DNA from: Psococerastis gibbosa
Lineage: Eukaryota > Arthropoda > Insecta > Psocodea > Psocidae
DNA: 64,000 bases
Assembly: GCA_963971405.1 (NCBI GenBank)
Contig: OZ020492.1
Location: 2,294,001 to 2,358,000, forward strand
Direction of reading: 5' to 3'
The translations under genes were made by a program, and so were the position numbers. Shown piece after piece: positions 10,863 through 21,991 of the stretch; the stretch's first letter is position 1; each line of letters starts with the position of its first letter. The notes under the pieces were generated by a model that worked only from the letters and a program-made list of their open reading frames with translations, was not told the origin of the DNA and made no database searches.

Positions 10863-11828
10863 CACAAACAAGCTATTAATAAATCTACCCCTCGCTGACA
10901 GTCCATTGTAAGCTAAAGTGATTTTTGTTTTCGTAAATCTATCCAACACTTAGGTTGAAGCATGGTCATTATCGCATTATAGATATGTCTTAGGTTTAAA
11001 AGTTTGTTTTAAGTGATTGTATGTAAAGACATTGTTTATGAGGGAAGATTTTACTGATCATAATAATAATTGCACAATTATGAGCGGAGGAGCACTATCT
11101 AACGAGGGGAACTTTGTATGCAAAACATCTATAGCTCTAGATGGTGTTGTAAAATAATACAATTATAAAAACATAACCATACGTCATGATCCCGTTGTAT
11201 ATTTACATAATATGGAAGGTGAGGTTGATTCAATTACAACTGAAAACATAAAACTTTTTAAAGTGATTAAATGGTATAAAGGACAAGTCCCGTGCTGGGC
11301 AATTAATAAATCTATCCAACGCACAGGTTTAAGGGAAGTATTGATTTAGTAAACAGATAACCGTGTGCAGATTCAAACCTGTTGAGAATCACCAGGTGCA
11401 CTCAGTACACCCATCACACCAGGGGGTCCATTGTAAGCTAAGTGATTTTTGTTTTTGCATCAGTTGCACCCGGCAATGATAAAAACTATACTGAAGCATG
11501 GTTTCGTGCTAAAAACGAACAACTTCTCCTCACTGATGACTCCACAATAAAATATCAACAAATAAACAAACAACATTTACAATATTAAAAATGGTAGGGG
11601 AGGGGGGCCCTTTAAAAGCAAAAGTGAACATTACAATTGCAAATACAAGTAAAGAAAAAATGTACGAATTAAGTAAAAAAAAATTTTTTTAAACGTTAAT
11701 AGAAAAACAATTGTGCAGGCAGATAACTGAAGTTATGTAGGCTAATAATAAAATATTGGTTGACAATCGACACTGAGAGAACATCCACTTTACAGTATGT
11801 ATCCCAATTTTCATTAAGTCTAGTTGCT
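10863..11828. other. Non-coding sequence with shuffled internal repeats, left arm
   Basis: 10966-11036 repeats the sequence at 14703-14773. A second pair, TCCATTGTAAGCTAA plus GTGATTTTTG, occurs near 10902 and 11428, with AATAAATCTA beside each. No ORF of substance. Confidence 0.5.
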
Positions 11829-12590
11829 AAGTAGGGACGTGATGTTATTGGGGTTGGAAGAAATTAGGTATTTTATGTGTCTTGAAACTTGTTATGCTGA
11901 CGGAGTCCTTTATGTTATCCGGTAGGGAATTGTACAATGGAATAGACTTATACATAATATGCGAATGCATAAAGTGTTCCGTATTCGGTTTCAAAGTTTT
12001 TAGGTTGCGTCCGGTACCAAGTCTGGTAATAATGTTATGATGGACGAAATCACCTTGCCCAAGAATGGTTTTTGCCCTTTTTAAATTGAAAAAGTAGAAG
12101 TTGTTTTGCACATAGCAATGGCAATGGGAGGGCATTGAATTCCTGAAAAAGAAGATTTGAAGGGTAGCGGCGAGGCTTCCCTATAGCTACCCTGATGGCT
12201 ATTCTTACATCAGTTTCTAGGGAGCATATATGGGAAGAGTGAGCACCACCCCAGGCTAATATGTTATATTGGAAAATTGATTGGACTAAAGCATGATAAA
12301 CTTACCTTACAGAGTGTCAACGTTAAGTGTACACCTTAGCATCCTTAATTTGTTATAGGTTCTTCTAATTCGTTTTGATGTTAGGAGGATTTGTTCATAC
12401 CACTTGAGATGATTATCAATGGTAACGCCTAAATATTTAATAGTATTTGCTTTTGCGATTATCTGACATGTGCATGGATTAAGGTTGCAATTATTATGGA
12501 GTATTAAACTGAGATAGAATAGAATAGAAGAATAGAATAATGTATTTCGTTCCTTCAATAATACATATACATGCACACCAATATAATGAG
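11829..12590 (-). pseudogene. Non-LTR retrotransposon RT C-terminal remnant (left arm)
   Basis: Two minus-strand ORFs belong to one broken reading frame. The upstream one (12576-12307) holds the post-catalytic RT signature KYLGVTIDNHLKW followed by a basic helix. The downstream one (12135-11845) has SIPLYNSLPDNIK followed by SFKTHK near its end, as in C-terminal tails of Jockey/CR1-like ORF2 proteins. Between them, other frames read AWGGAHSSH and KPRRYPSNLLF, which also belong to this tail, so stops and frameshifts interrupt it. The catalytic YxDD region is absent. It lies opposite to the polymerase remnant, consistent with insertion of a 5'-truncated LINE. The exact clade is undecided. Confidence 0.85.
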
Positions 12591-13040
12591 GTAGGGGTGG
12601 CCCAAAGGATTTCTCCCGTGCTGGGGACCCCTTAATACTATAATAACTAAGCTAAAACTTTATCGATAATAATTAATTTTATGTAGACTCTAAGTAACAT
12701 CACTAAGTAAGGAAATAAGTAAGATCATATACTAAGATGGTTTATCACTCTGTTGAATCCGGGGTTGTTATGCTAACGCACTATTGCTGGAAGATTTCTT
12801 AGTTGATTTTGGGACAGATGAAAGCTAATTTTACTAATGAATTTTTTTTTTTTTTTTTGATGTAGATTTTTTTTTTATGAACTCAGGAAGGCTGTTATAT
12901 AATGGAACTGATAGGTAAATGTGAGAATGTGTGAAAAGGGTAGTGTTATGATTGGGGATCTGAAGATTGCGACCAACACCAAGTCCAGTATAGCTAAAAC
13001 TATGGAAGAATATATAGCCTTCAGTATTGGAGAGTTATGC
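12591..13040. other. LINE-associated non-coding sequence upstream of the polymerase remnant
   Basis: The CCCAAAGGATT...CCCGTGCTGGGG stretch near 12600-12625 recurs near 42750-42792 and appears to be LINE-linked. It contains a 17-T run at 12842. No coding sequence recognised. Confidence 0.4.
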
Positions 13041-14229
13041 TTTTAAGACACTTACCAATTTATGGCCTCCTCATTAGATTCAGTAGTTAAAAATCTTGTT
13101 GATGCGGATAAAAATAAATTTAAAATTATGAAAACATGTTTTGTGGATGAAAAATTAGACTTGATGTTGAGGAAGGGTGTCTTCCCCTATGAATATATAA
13201 CGCACGAGTCACAATTTAATGAGGAACACTTACCTACAATCATTGCATTTTTTTTTTTAGTCAATTAACTCAAGAGTGGATTTCACAAGAAAAATATGAA
13301 CATGCTCAAAAGGTGTGGAATGCTTTTGATATAAAGAATTTAGAAGAATACCAAGACTTGAATGTATTAAACAACACCCTTCTCTTTTGCGATGTTTTTG
13401 AAGCCTTTAGAGCCTAATGTTTTGAAAACGATAACCTCGAAATTTGTCACATGTACACTGCACCAGGGCTAGCTCTTCAGAGCTGTCTGAAAATATTAGT
13501 GGGTTTCGCTGGATGGAGGAGGAAGAAATCAAAAAATTTTAATGTAATGCTCGCACCTAATGAGGACGATGATGGCTTCATATTACATGTGGACTTGGAA
13601 TATCCACAAAAATTACATGATTTACATAATGAATACCCACTAGCAGCTGAACATTGTGTTGTAACTTCAGACATGATTTCTCCATATTGCAAGGAATTTC
13701 TCGCTGAAAATAATATATCTTTAACATCCACCATCTCAATGCTTATTCCCAACTTAAACGATAAACATAACTATATAATACATTATCGAAATTTGAAGCA
13801 ATGTTTAGAATTGGCATTAAAATTAAAATGTATACATAAAATTTTAGCTTTTAAGCAAAGCGCTTGGATGCGACCCTTTATCGATTTTAATTAGCTTGTA
13901 TAATGATTTCGAGAAGGATTTTTATAAATTGAAAATTAATAGTATGTATGGGAAGACAATGGAGAATGTTAGAAATCACGCAAAATTATAGTTAGTTAAC
14001 ACTGGCAAACGAGCTAGCAAACTTATCTCATCCCCTGCATTTAAAGATTTTAGGATTTTTTCAAACGATTTAATAGCAGTCCGATCAAAAAAAAAAAAAA
14101 AATAATAATAATAATAATATTTTGCTAAACAAACCAATACTTATTGGTCTAACCGTTCTCGAGCTATCCAAGGTAGTTAAGTACGAATTTCATTATAACT
14201 TTGTAAAACAAAAGTATGGTGATAGATGA
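13041..14229 (+). pseudogene. Broken family-B DNA polymerase of Polinton/Maverick type (left arm)
   Basis: Fragments in several plus-strand frames fit, in order, a protein-primed family-B DNA polymerase (DNA_pol_B_2) of Polintons and related virus-like elements. 13062-13268 includes GVFPYEYITHESQF. The next stretch has EYEHAQ-type sequence (KYEHAQKVWNAF). 13451-13894 begins MYTAPGLALQSCLK and contains LHVDLEYPQKLHDLHNEYPL, SPYCKEFL and IIHYRNLKQCLELALKLKC. Beyond its stop, NSMYGKTMENVRN (polymerase motif-B region) and LELSKVVKYEFHYN are readable in shifted frames. The motif-A region appears deleted between the two halves of the second ORF, and no DTDS motif C is present. Replication by this copy is impossible. 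It sits directly upstream of the capsid-like ORF, a usual pairing in these elements. Confidence 0.85.
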
Positions 14230-14721
14230 TGAAATTCGCATACCAATCCATCAACAAGATATACTTATTACTCTACCATGTGAAAGCCGACTGCATATTG
14301 AAGGTGTGCTGGAAAAAGGTGTGACAACAATTGCTTATCAAGGTGAAGACTGGCTTAGCGCTAATGCTATGGCACACTTATTCTCCGAAATATGCTATGA
14401 ACTCAATGGAATAAATGTTGATCATGTGCGAAACCCTGTGCGAATGATTTCTTCAAGTGAAAAACCACGGTTTGCTATTATTGGCTTCCAAGCAGCACGA
14501 GCAGATGATATTTGAAAGACGCTACTGCCTTCGATCAATGTGCTGTACGACAAATGCAACTATTCCTCGGCTCAGAATGCTATCCATACCATCCGCTACA
14601 GGCGAACTTCAACAAAAAGGTTGTTGCTGTATTGTATGAACATTTTCTCAATTTCCGGAAACAATACTACATGCAGGATGAAGCATCCCCGAACGTTTCC
14701 CGGGTCATTATCGCATTATAG
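14216..14721 (+). pseudogene. Double-jelly-roll capsid-like protein remnant (left arm)
   Basis: Two overlapping frames, 14216-14515 (99 aa) and 14512-14721 (69 aa), read as one protein broken by a frameshift near 14512. The first has PIHQQDILITLPCESRLHIEG, then ELNGINVDHVRNP. The second has FDQCAVRQMQLFLGSECYPY and FLNFRKQYY. This resembles arthropod proteins annotated with a double-jelly-roll-like domain, related to capsid proteins of Polinton/adintovirus-like elements and found near polymerase remnants. Assignment rests on motif recognition, not a structural search. It begins inside the end of the polymerase remnant, so sequence has been lost at the junction. Confidence 0.6.
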
Positions 14722-14975
14722 ATATGTCTTAGGTTTAAAAGTTTGTTTTAAGTGATTGTATGTAAAGACATTGATTTCTTTTAAAATATGTGTATTATAA
14801 AATTTGTATATCATAAAATGGTTTACATTCGTTTAGCTCATGGTCATTATTGTATTATAGATAAGTCTTAGGCTTAAAAGCTTGTTTTAAGTGATTGTAT
14901 GAAAAGACATTGATTTCTTTTAAAATATGTGTATTATAAAATTTGTATATCATAAAATGGTTTACATTCATTTAC
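14703..14975 (+). repeat. 139-bp tandem pair downstream of the capsid-like remnant (left arm)
   Basis: GGTCATT starts units at 14703 and 14842. Both continue through TAAGTGATTGTATG and TTTCTTTTAAAATATGTG to GGTTTACATTC. The first 70 bases also occur at 10966-11036, so this sequence sits near both TTAGG-rich blocks. Confidence 0.8.
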
Positions 14976-15167
14976 AATAGTTGATGTACAATACCAGTTA
15001 AAGGTACATATTCATATAAGCAGTCGCTGATGAGTAGACAGTCCCTTTATTTGCCATGCAGACAACCCTTTATATATTGGAGTGCATAAGGTTGGTGGCC
15101 ATTTTAGTCCCCCTCGCATTAAGATTATGACACATCGCTATTAATTCAGGTACGCCGATATAATAAG
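14976..15167. other. Spacer before inner TTAGG-rich block (left arm)
   Basis: Single-copy-looking AT-rich sequence between the 139-bp tandem and the inner block, with no ORF and no repeat seen apart from its mirror copy. Confidence 0.4.
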
Positions 15168-15559
15168 TGCACTCAGCATCTTAAAAGAAATGTATTAATC
15201 CCACAATAGGTGTTCAATATACCCACCAGCCGTGTTTATAAAAATGAATTTTCAATAATCCCAACTAAGTCTCAGTTTCTCACAATAGGTGTGCAATATA
15301 CCAGGCAGTCGTGTTTTCTATATTAGATTTAGTTACATTGGGCTAGGACAGGTTAAGTTATAATATTAGGCTAGGTTAAATTTTTATATCAAGTTAGGGT
15401 AGGTTACATTGGATTAGGATAGGCCAGATTAGGTTACATTGGGTTAGGTTAGCTGTTTACCTAGATTAAATTCATCATTTTTTTTTAACAAAAATATTTT
15501 TTATATCAAATAAATATGATGTTAAGTTAGGTTACATTGAATTAGGATAGGTTAGATTA
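15168..15559 (+). repeat. TTAGG-rich block, inner copy, left arm (cut by the gap)
   Basis: Same order of motifs as 10442-10862 with scattered substitutions, truncated by the N run. Together the two copies form LTR-like direct repeats around the RT, polymerase and capsid-like remnants. Confidence 0.85.
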
Positions 15560-15759
15560 NNNNNNNNNNNNNNNNNNNNNNNNNNNNNNNNNNNNNNNNN
15601 NNNNNNNNNNNNNNNNNNNNNNNNNNNNNNNNNNNNNNNNNNNNNNNNNNNNNNNNNNNNNNNNNNNNNNNNNNNNNNNNNNNNNNNNNNNNNNNNNNNN
15701 NNNNNNNNNNNNNNNNNNNNNNNNNNNNNNNNNNNNNNNNNNNNNNNNNNNNNNNNNNN
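15560..15759. other. Scaffold gap, 200 N
   Basis: Exactly 200 N, a conventional placeholder rather than a measured size. Joining the left edge (ending ...GTTAGATTA) straight to the right edge (GGTTACATTG...) keeps the phase of the TTAGG-rich repeat. It also makes both arms equal in length about an axis at 15822. The true gap may therefore be close to zero or a whole number of repeat units. Confidence 0.97.
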
Positions 15760-15885
15760 GGTTACATTGAATTAGGATAGGTTACATTAGGTTACATTGG
15801 GTTAGGATAGGTTGAGTTAGCCGCTAACTAACGCTAGCCCTAACCCAATGTAACCTAATCTGGCCTATCCTAATCCAATGTAACC
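15760..15885. repeat. Palindrome centre assembled in the right contig
   Basis: The first 63 bases right of the gap run in the left-arm orientation (GGTTACATTG type). The sequence then turns at GTTAGC-C-GCTAAC (15816-15828) into the right-arm orientation. The right contig therefore crosses the symmetry axis by itself. The two 63-base halves differ at several positions although the rest of the arms is nearly identical, which is not what a simple read fold-back would give. Confidence 0.6.
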
Positions 15886-16278
15886 TAATCTAACCTATCC
15901 TAATTCAATGTAACCTAACTTAACATCATATTTATTTGATATAAAAAATATTTTTGTTAAAAAAAAATGATGAATTTAATCTAGGTAAACAGCTAACCTA
16001 ACCCAATGTAACCTAATCTGGCCTATCCTAATCCAATGTAACCTACCCTAACTTGATATAAAAATTTAACCTAGCCTAATATTATAACTTAACCTGTCCT
16101 AGCCCAATGTAACTAAATCTAATATAGAAAACACGACTGCCTGGTATATTGCACACCTATTGTGAGAAACTGAGACTTAGTTGGGATTATTGAAAATTCA
16201 TTTTTATAAACACGGCTGGTGGGTATATTGAACACCTATTGTGGGATTAATACATTTCTTTTAAGATGCTGAGTGCAC
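15886..16278 (-). repeat. TTAGG-rich block, inner copy, right arm
   Basis: Reverse complement of 15168-15559. It ends at GATGCTGAGTGCA near 16278. Confidence 0.85.
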
Positions 16279-16469
16279 TTATTATATCGGCGTACCTGAA
16301 TTAATAGCGATGTGTCATAATCTTAATGCGAGGGGGACTAAAATGGCCACCAACCTTATGCACTCCAATATATAAAGGGTTGTCTGCATGGCAAATAAAG
16401 GGACTGTCTACTCATCAGCGACTGCTTATATGAATATGTACCTTTAACTGGTATTGTACATCAACTATT

Positions 16470-16742
16470 GTAAATGAATGTAAACCATTTTATGATATAC
16501 AAATTTTATAATACACATATTTTAAAAGAAATCAATGTCTTTTCATACAATCACTTAAAACAAGCTTTTAAGCCTAAGACTTATCTATAATACAATAATG
16601 ACCATGAGCTAAACGAATGTAAACCATTTTATGATATACAAATTTTATAATACACATATTTTAAAAGAAATCAATGTCTTTACATACAATCACTTAAAAC
16701 AAACTTTTAAACCTAAGACATATCTATAATGCGATAATGACC
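16470..16742 (-). repeat. 139-bp tandem pair (right arm)
   Basis: Mirror of 14703-14975. Confidence 0.75.
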
Positions 16743-17229
16743 CGGGAAACGTTCGGGGATGCTTCATCCTGCATGTAGTATTGTTTCCGGAAATTGAGAA
16801 AATGTTCATACAATACAGCAACAACCTTTTTGTTGAAGTTCGCCTGTAGCGGATGGTATGGATAGCATTCTGAGCCGAGGAATAGTTGCATTTGTCGTAC
16901 AGCACATTGATCGAAGGCAGTAGCGTCTTTCAAATATCATCTGCTCGTGCTGCTTGGAAGCCAATAATAGCAAACCGTGGTTTTTCACTTGAAGAAATCA
17001 TTCGCACAGGGTTTCGCACATGATCAACATTTATTCCATTGAGTTCATAGCATATTTCGGAGAATAAGTGTGCCATAGCATTAGCGCTAAGCCAGTCTTC
17101 ACCTTGATAAGCAATTGTTGTCACACCTTTTTCCAGCACACCTTCAATATGCAGTCGGCTTTCACATGGTAGAGTAATAAGTATATCTTGTTGATGGATT
17201 GGTATGCGAATTTCATCATCTATCACCAT
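16724..17229 (-). pseudogene. Double-jelly-roll capsid-like protein remnant (right arm)
   Basis: Exact mirror of 14216-14721: ORFs 17229-16930 and 16933-16724 carry the same translations and the same frameshift. Sharing an inactivating frameshift means the arms were copied, or kept uniform, after the gene was already broken. Confidence 0.6.
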
Positions 17230-18405
17230 ACTTTTGTTTTACAAAGTTATAATGAAATTCGTACTTAACTACCTTGGATAGCTCGAGAACGGTTAGACCA
17301 ATAAGTATTGGTTTGTTTAGCAAAATATTATTATTATTATTATTTTTTTTTTTTTTTTTGATCGGACTGCTATTAAATCGTTTGAAAAAATCCTAAAATC
17401 TTTAAATGCAGGGGATGAGATAAGTTTGCTAGCTCGTTTGCCAGTGTTAACTAACTATAATTTTGCGTGATTTCTAACATTCTCCATTGTCTTCCCATAC
17501 ATACTATTAATTTTCAATTTATAAAAATCCTTCTCGAAATCATTATACAAGCTAATTAAAATCGATAAAGGGTCGCATCCAAGCGCTTTGCTTAAAAGCT
17601 AAAATTTTATGTATACATTTTAATTTTAATGCCAATTCTAAACATTGCTTCAAATTTCGATAATGTATTATATAGTTATGTTTATCGTTTAAGTTGGGAA
17701 TAAGCATTGAGATGGTGGATGTTAAAGATATATTATTTTCAGCGAGAAATTCCTTGCAATATGGAGAAATCATGTCTGAAGTTACAACACAATGTTCAGC
17801 TGCTAGTGGGTATTCATTATGTAAATCATGTAATTTTTGTGGATATTCCAAGTCCACATGTAATATGAAGCCATCATCGTCCTCATTAGGTGCGAGCATT
17901 ACATTAAAATTTTTTGATTTCTTCCTCCTCCATCCAGCGAAACCCACTAATATTTTCAGACAGCTCTGAAGAGCTAGCCCTGGTGCAGTGTACATGTGAC
18001 AAATTTCGAGGTTATCGTTTTCAAAACATTAGGCTCTAAAGGCTTCAAAAACATCGCAAAAGAGAAGGGTGTTGTTTAATACATTCAAGTCTTGGTATTC
18101 TTCTAAATTCTTTATATCAAAAGCATTCCACACCTTTTGAGCATGTTCATATTTTTCTTGTGAAATCCACTCTTGAGTTAATTGACTAAAAAAAAAAATG
18201 CAATGATTGTAGGTAAGTGTTCCTCATTAAATTGTGACTCGTGCGTTATATATTCATAGGGGAAGACACCCTTCCTCAACATCAAGTCTAATTTTTCATC
18301 CACAAAACATGTTTTCATAATTTTAAATTTATTTTTATCCGCATCAACAAGATTTTTAACTACTGAATCTAATGAGGAGGCCATAAATTGGTAAGTGTCT
18401 TAAAA
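17216..18405 (-). pseudogene. Broken family-B DNA polymerase of Polinton/Maverick type (right arm)
   Basis: Mirror of 13041-14229: ORFs 18384-18178 and 17995-17552 are identical in translation to the left-arm copies. They have the same internal deletion of the motif-A region and the same missing motif C. The only differences seen between arms here are homopolymer lengths. Confidence 0.85.
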
Positions 18406-18855
18406 GCATAACTCTCCAATACTGAAGGCTATATATTCTTCCATAGTTTTAGCTATACTGGACTTGGTGTTGGTCGCAATCTTCAGATCCCCAATCATAA
18501 CACTACCCTTTTCACACATTCTCACATTTACCTATCAGTTCCATTATATAACAGCCTTCCTGAGTTCATAAAAAAAAAATCTACATCAAAAAAAAAAAAA
18601 AAAAATTCATTAGTAAAATTAGCTTTCATCTGTCCCAAAATCAACTAAGAAATCTTCCAGCAATAGTGCGTTAGCATAACAACCCCGGATTCAACAGAGT
18701 GATAAACCATCTTAGTATATGATCTTACTTATTTCCTTACTTAGTGATGTTACTTAGAGTCTACATAAAATTAATTATTATCGATAAAGTTTTAGCTTAG
18801 TTATTATAGTATTAAGGGGTCCCCAGCACGGGAGAAATCCTTTGGGCCACCCCTA

Positions 18856-19618
18856 CCTCATTATATTGGTGTGCATGTATATGTATTATTGAAGGAACGA
18901 AATACATTATTCTATTCTTCTATTCTATTCTATCTCAGTTTAATACTCCATAATAATTGCAACCTTAATCCATGCACATGTCAGATAATCGCAAAAGCAA
19001 ATACTATTAAATATTTAGGCGTTACCATTGATAATCATCTCAAGTGGTATGAACAAATCCTCCTAACATCAAAACGAATTAGAAGAACCTATAACAAATT
19101 AAGGATGCTAAGGTGTACACTTAACGTTGACACTCTGTAAGGTAAGTTTATCATGCTTTAGTCCAATCAATTTTCCAATATAACATATTAGCCTGGGGTG
19201 GTGCTCACTCTTCCCATATATGCTCCCTAGAAACTGATGTAAGAATAGCCATCAGGGTAGCTATAGGGAAGCCTCGCCGCTACCCTTCAAATCTTCTTTT
19301 TCAGGAATTCAATGCCCTCCCATTGCCATTGCTATGTGCAAAACAACTTCTACTTTTTCAATTTAAAAAGGGCAAAAACCATTCTTGGGCAAGGTGATTT
19401 CGTCCATCATAACATTATTACCAGACTTGGTACCGGACGCAACCTAAAAACTTTGAAACCGAATACGGAACACTTTATGCATTCGCATATTATGTATAAG
19501 TCTATTCCATTGTACAATTCCCTACCGGATAACATAAAGGACTCCGTCAGCATAACAAGTTTCAAGACACATAAAATACCTAATTTCTTCCAACCCCAAT
19601 AACATCACGTCCCTACTT
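18856..19618 (+). pseudogene. Non-LTR retrotransposon RT C-terminal remnant (right arm)
   Basis: Mirror of the left-arm RT remnant, now on the plus strand: ORFs 18871-19140 (KYLGVTIDNHLKW) and 19312-19602 (SIPLYNSLPDNIK). The AWGGAHSSH and KPRRYPSNLLF stretches lie in other frames between them. Stops and frameshifts are the same as on the left. Confidence 0.85.
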
Positions 19619-20584
19619 AGCAACTAGACTTAATGAAAATTGGGATACATACTGTAAAGTGGATGTTCTCTCAGTGTCGATTGTCAACCAATATTTTATT
19701 ATTAGCCTACATAACTTCAGTTATCTGCCTGCACAATTGTTTTTCTATTAACGTTTAAAAAAATTTTTTTTTACTTAATTCGTACATTTTTTCTTTACTT
19801 GTATTTGCAATTGTAATGTTCACTTTTGCTTTTAAAGGGCCCCCCTCCCCTACCATTTTTAATATTGTAAATGTTGTTTGTTTATTTGTTGATATTTTAT
19901 TGTGGAGTCATCAGTGAGGAGAAGTTGTTCGTTTTTAGCACGAAACCATGCTTCAGTATAGTTTTTATCATTGCCGGGTGCAACTGATGCAAAAACAAAA
20001 ATCACTTAGCTTACAATGGACCCCCTGGTGTGATGGGTGTACTGAGTGCACCTGGTGATTCTCAACAGGTTTGAATCTGCACACGGTTATCTGTTTACTA
20101 AATCAATACTTCCCTTAAACCTGTGCGTTGGATAGATTTATTAATTGCCCAGCACGGGACTTGTCCTTTATACCATTTAATCATTTTAAAAAGTTTTATG
20201 TTTTCAGTTGTAATTGAATCAACCTCACCTTCCATATTATGTAAATATACAACGGGATCATGACGTATGGTTATGTTTTTATAATTGTATTATTTTACAA
20301 CACCATCTAGAGCTATAGATGTTTTGCATACAAAGTTCCCCTCGTTAGATAGTGCTCCTCCGCTCATAATTGTGCAATTATTATTATGATCAGTAAAATC
20401 TTCCCTCATAAACAATGTCTTTACATACAATCACTTAAAACAAACTTTTAAACCTAAGACATATCTATAATGCGATAATGACCATGCTTCAACCTAAGTG
20501 TTGGATAGATTTACGAAAACAAAAATCACTTTAGCTTACAATGGACTGTCAGCGAGGGGTAGATTTATTAATAGCTTGTTTGTG

Positions 20585-21005
20585 GCTAACTCAACCTATC
20601 CTTACCCAATGTAACCTAATCTAACCTATCCTAATTCAATGTAACCTAACTTAACATCATATTTATTTGATATAAAAATATTTTTGTTAAAAAAAATGAT
20701 GAATTTAATCTAGGTAAACAGCTAACCTAACCCAATGTAACCTAATCTGGCCTATCCTAATCCAATGTAACCTACCCTAACTTGATATAAAAATTTAACC
20801 TAGCCTAATATTATAACTTAACCTGTCCTAGCCCAATGTAACTAAATCTAACATAGAAAACACGACTGCCTGGTATATTGCACACCCATTGTGAGAAACT
20901 GAGACTTAGTTGGGATTATTGAAAATTTATTTTTATAAACATGGCTGGTGGGTATATTGAACACCTATTGTGGGATTAATACATTTCTTTTAAGATACTG
21001 AGTGC
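20585..21005 (-). repeat. TTAGG-rich block, outer copy, right arm
   Basis: Reverse complement of 10442-10862. Confidence 0.8.
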
Positions 21006-21121
21006 AACGCCGAGTCCCACCCTTACCGTCTATCATTCGTGGGTAGTCCACTGTTTCAAATTAGGTAATTAATATGTGCATTATTCAATGGCGCTCACCC
21101 TCACTGGTCTATCTATCCCTG

Positions 21122-21990
21122 TCTCCCATTAGCTCAAGCGTGTTCGTCGATGTAAATGTAGCTGATAAAAAATTAATAAGAAAAAACTTATATTAATTTA
21201 TTTTAAGGTTTTTAAATACTATGGGTGTCTATATTTAGCTTATCTTTACTCAATGTAGTGTACTAAACATTATGCATTAGCTCAAGCGTGTTCATCGATG
21301 TAAATGTAGCTGATAAAAAAAAAAAAATTAATAAGAAAAAACTTATATTAACTTATTTTAAGGTTTTTAAATACTATGGGTGTCTATATTTAGCTTATCT
21401 TTACTCAATGTAGTGTACTAAACATTATGCATTAGCTCAAGCGTGTTCATCGATGTAAATATTGCTGATAAAAATTAATAAGAAAAAAACTTATATTAAT
21501 TTATTTAACGGTCTTCAAATACTATGGGTGTCTATATTTAGCTTATGTTTACTTAATGTAGTGTACTTAACATTATTAATTAGCACAATCGTGTTCACCG
21601 ATGTAAATTTATCTGATAATAAATAATTAAGAAAAAAAAACTTATATTAATTTATTTTACGGTCTTTAAATACTATGGGTGTCTATATTTAGCTTATGTT
21701 TACTTATTGTAGTGTACTTAACATTATGCATTAGCTCAAGCGTGGTCATCGATGTAAATTTAGCTGATAATAAATAATTAAGAAAAAACTTATATTAATT
21801 TATTTTACGGTCTTTAAATACTATGGGTGTCTATATTTAGCTTATGTTTACTCAATGTAGTGTACTAAACATTATGCATTAGCTCAAGCGTGTTCATCGA
21901 TGTAAATATAGCTGATAAAAAAATTTATATTAATTTATTTTAAGGTTTTTAAATACTACGGGTGTCTATATTTATCTTATGTTTACCTGG
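21122..21990. repeat. ~148-bp satellite, six units, right arm
   Basis: Reverse complement of 9458-10325, with GGGTGTC recurring at the same spacing. Confidence 0.9.
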
Positions 21991-21991
21991 G

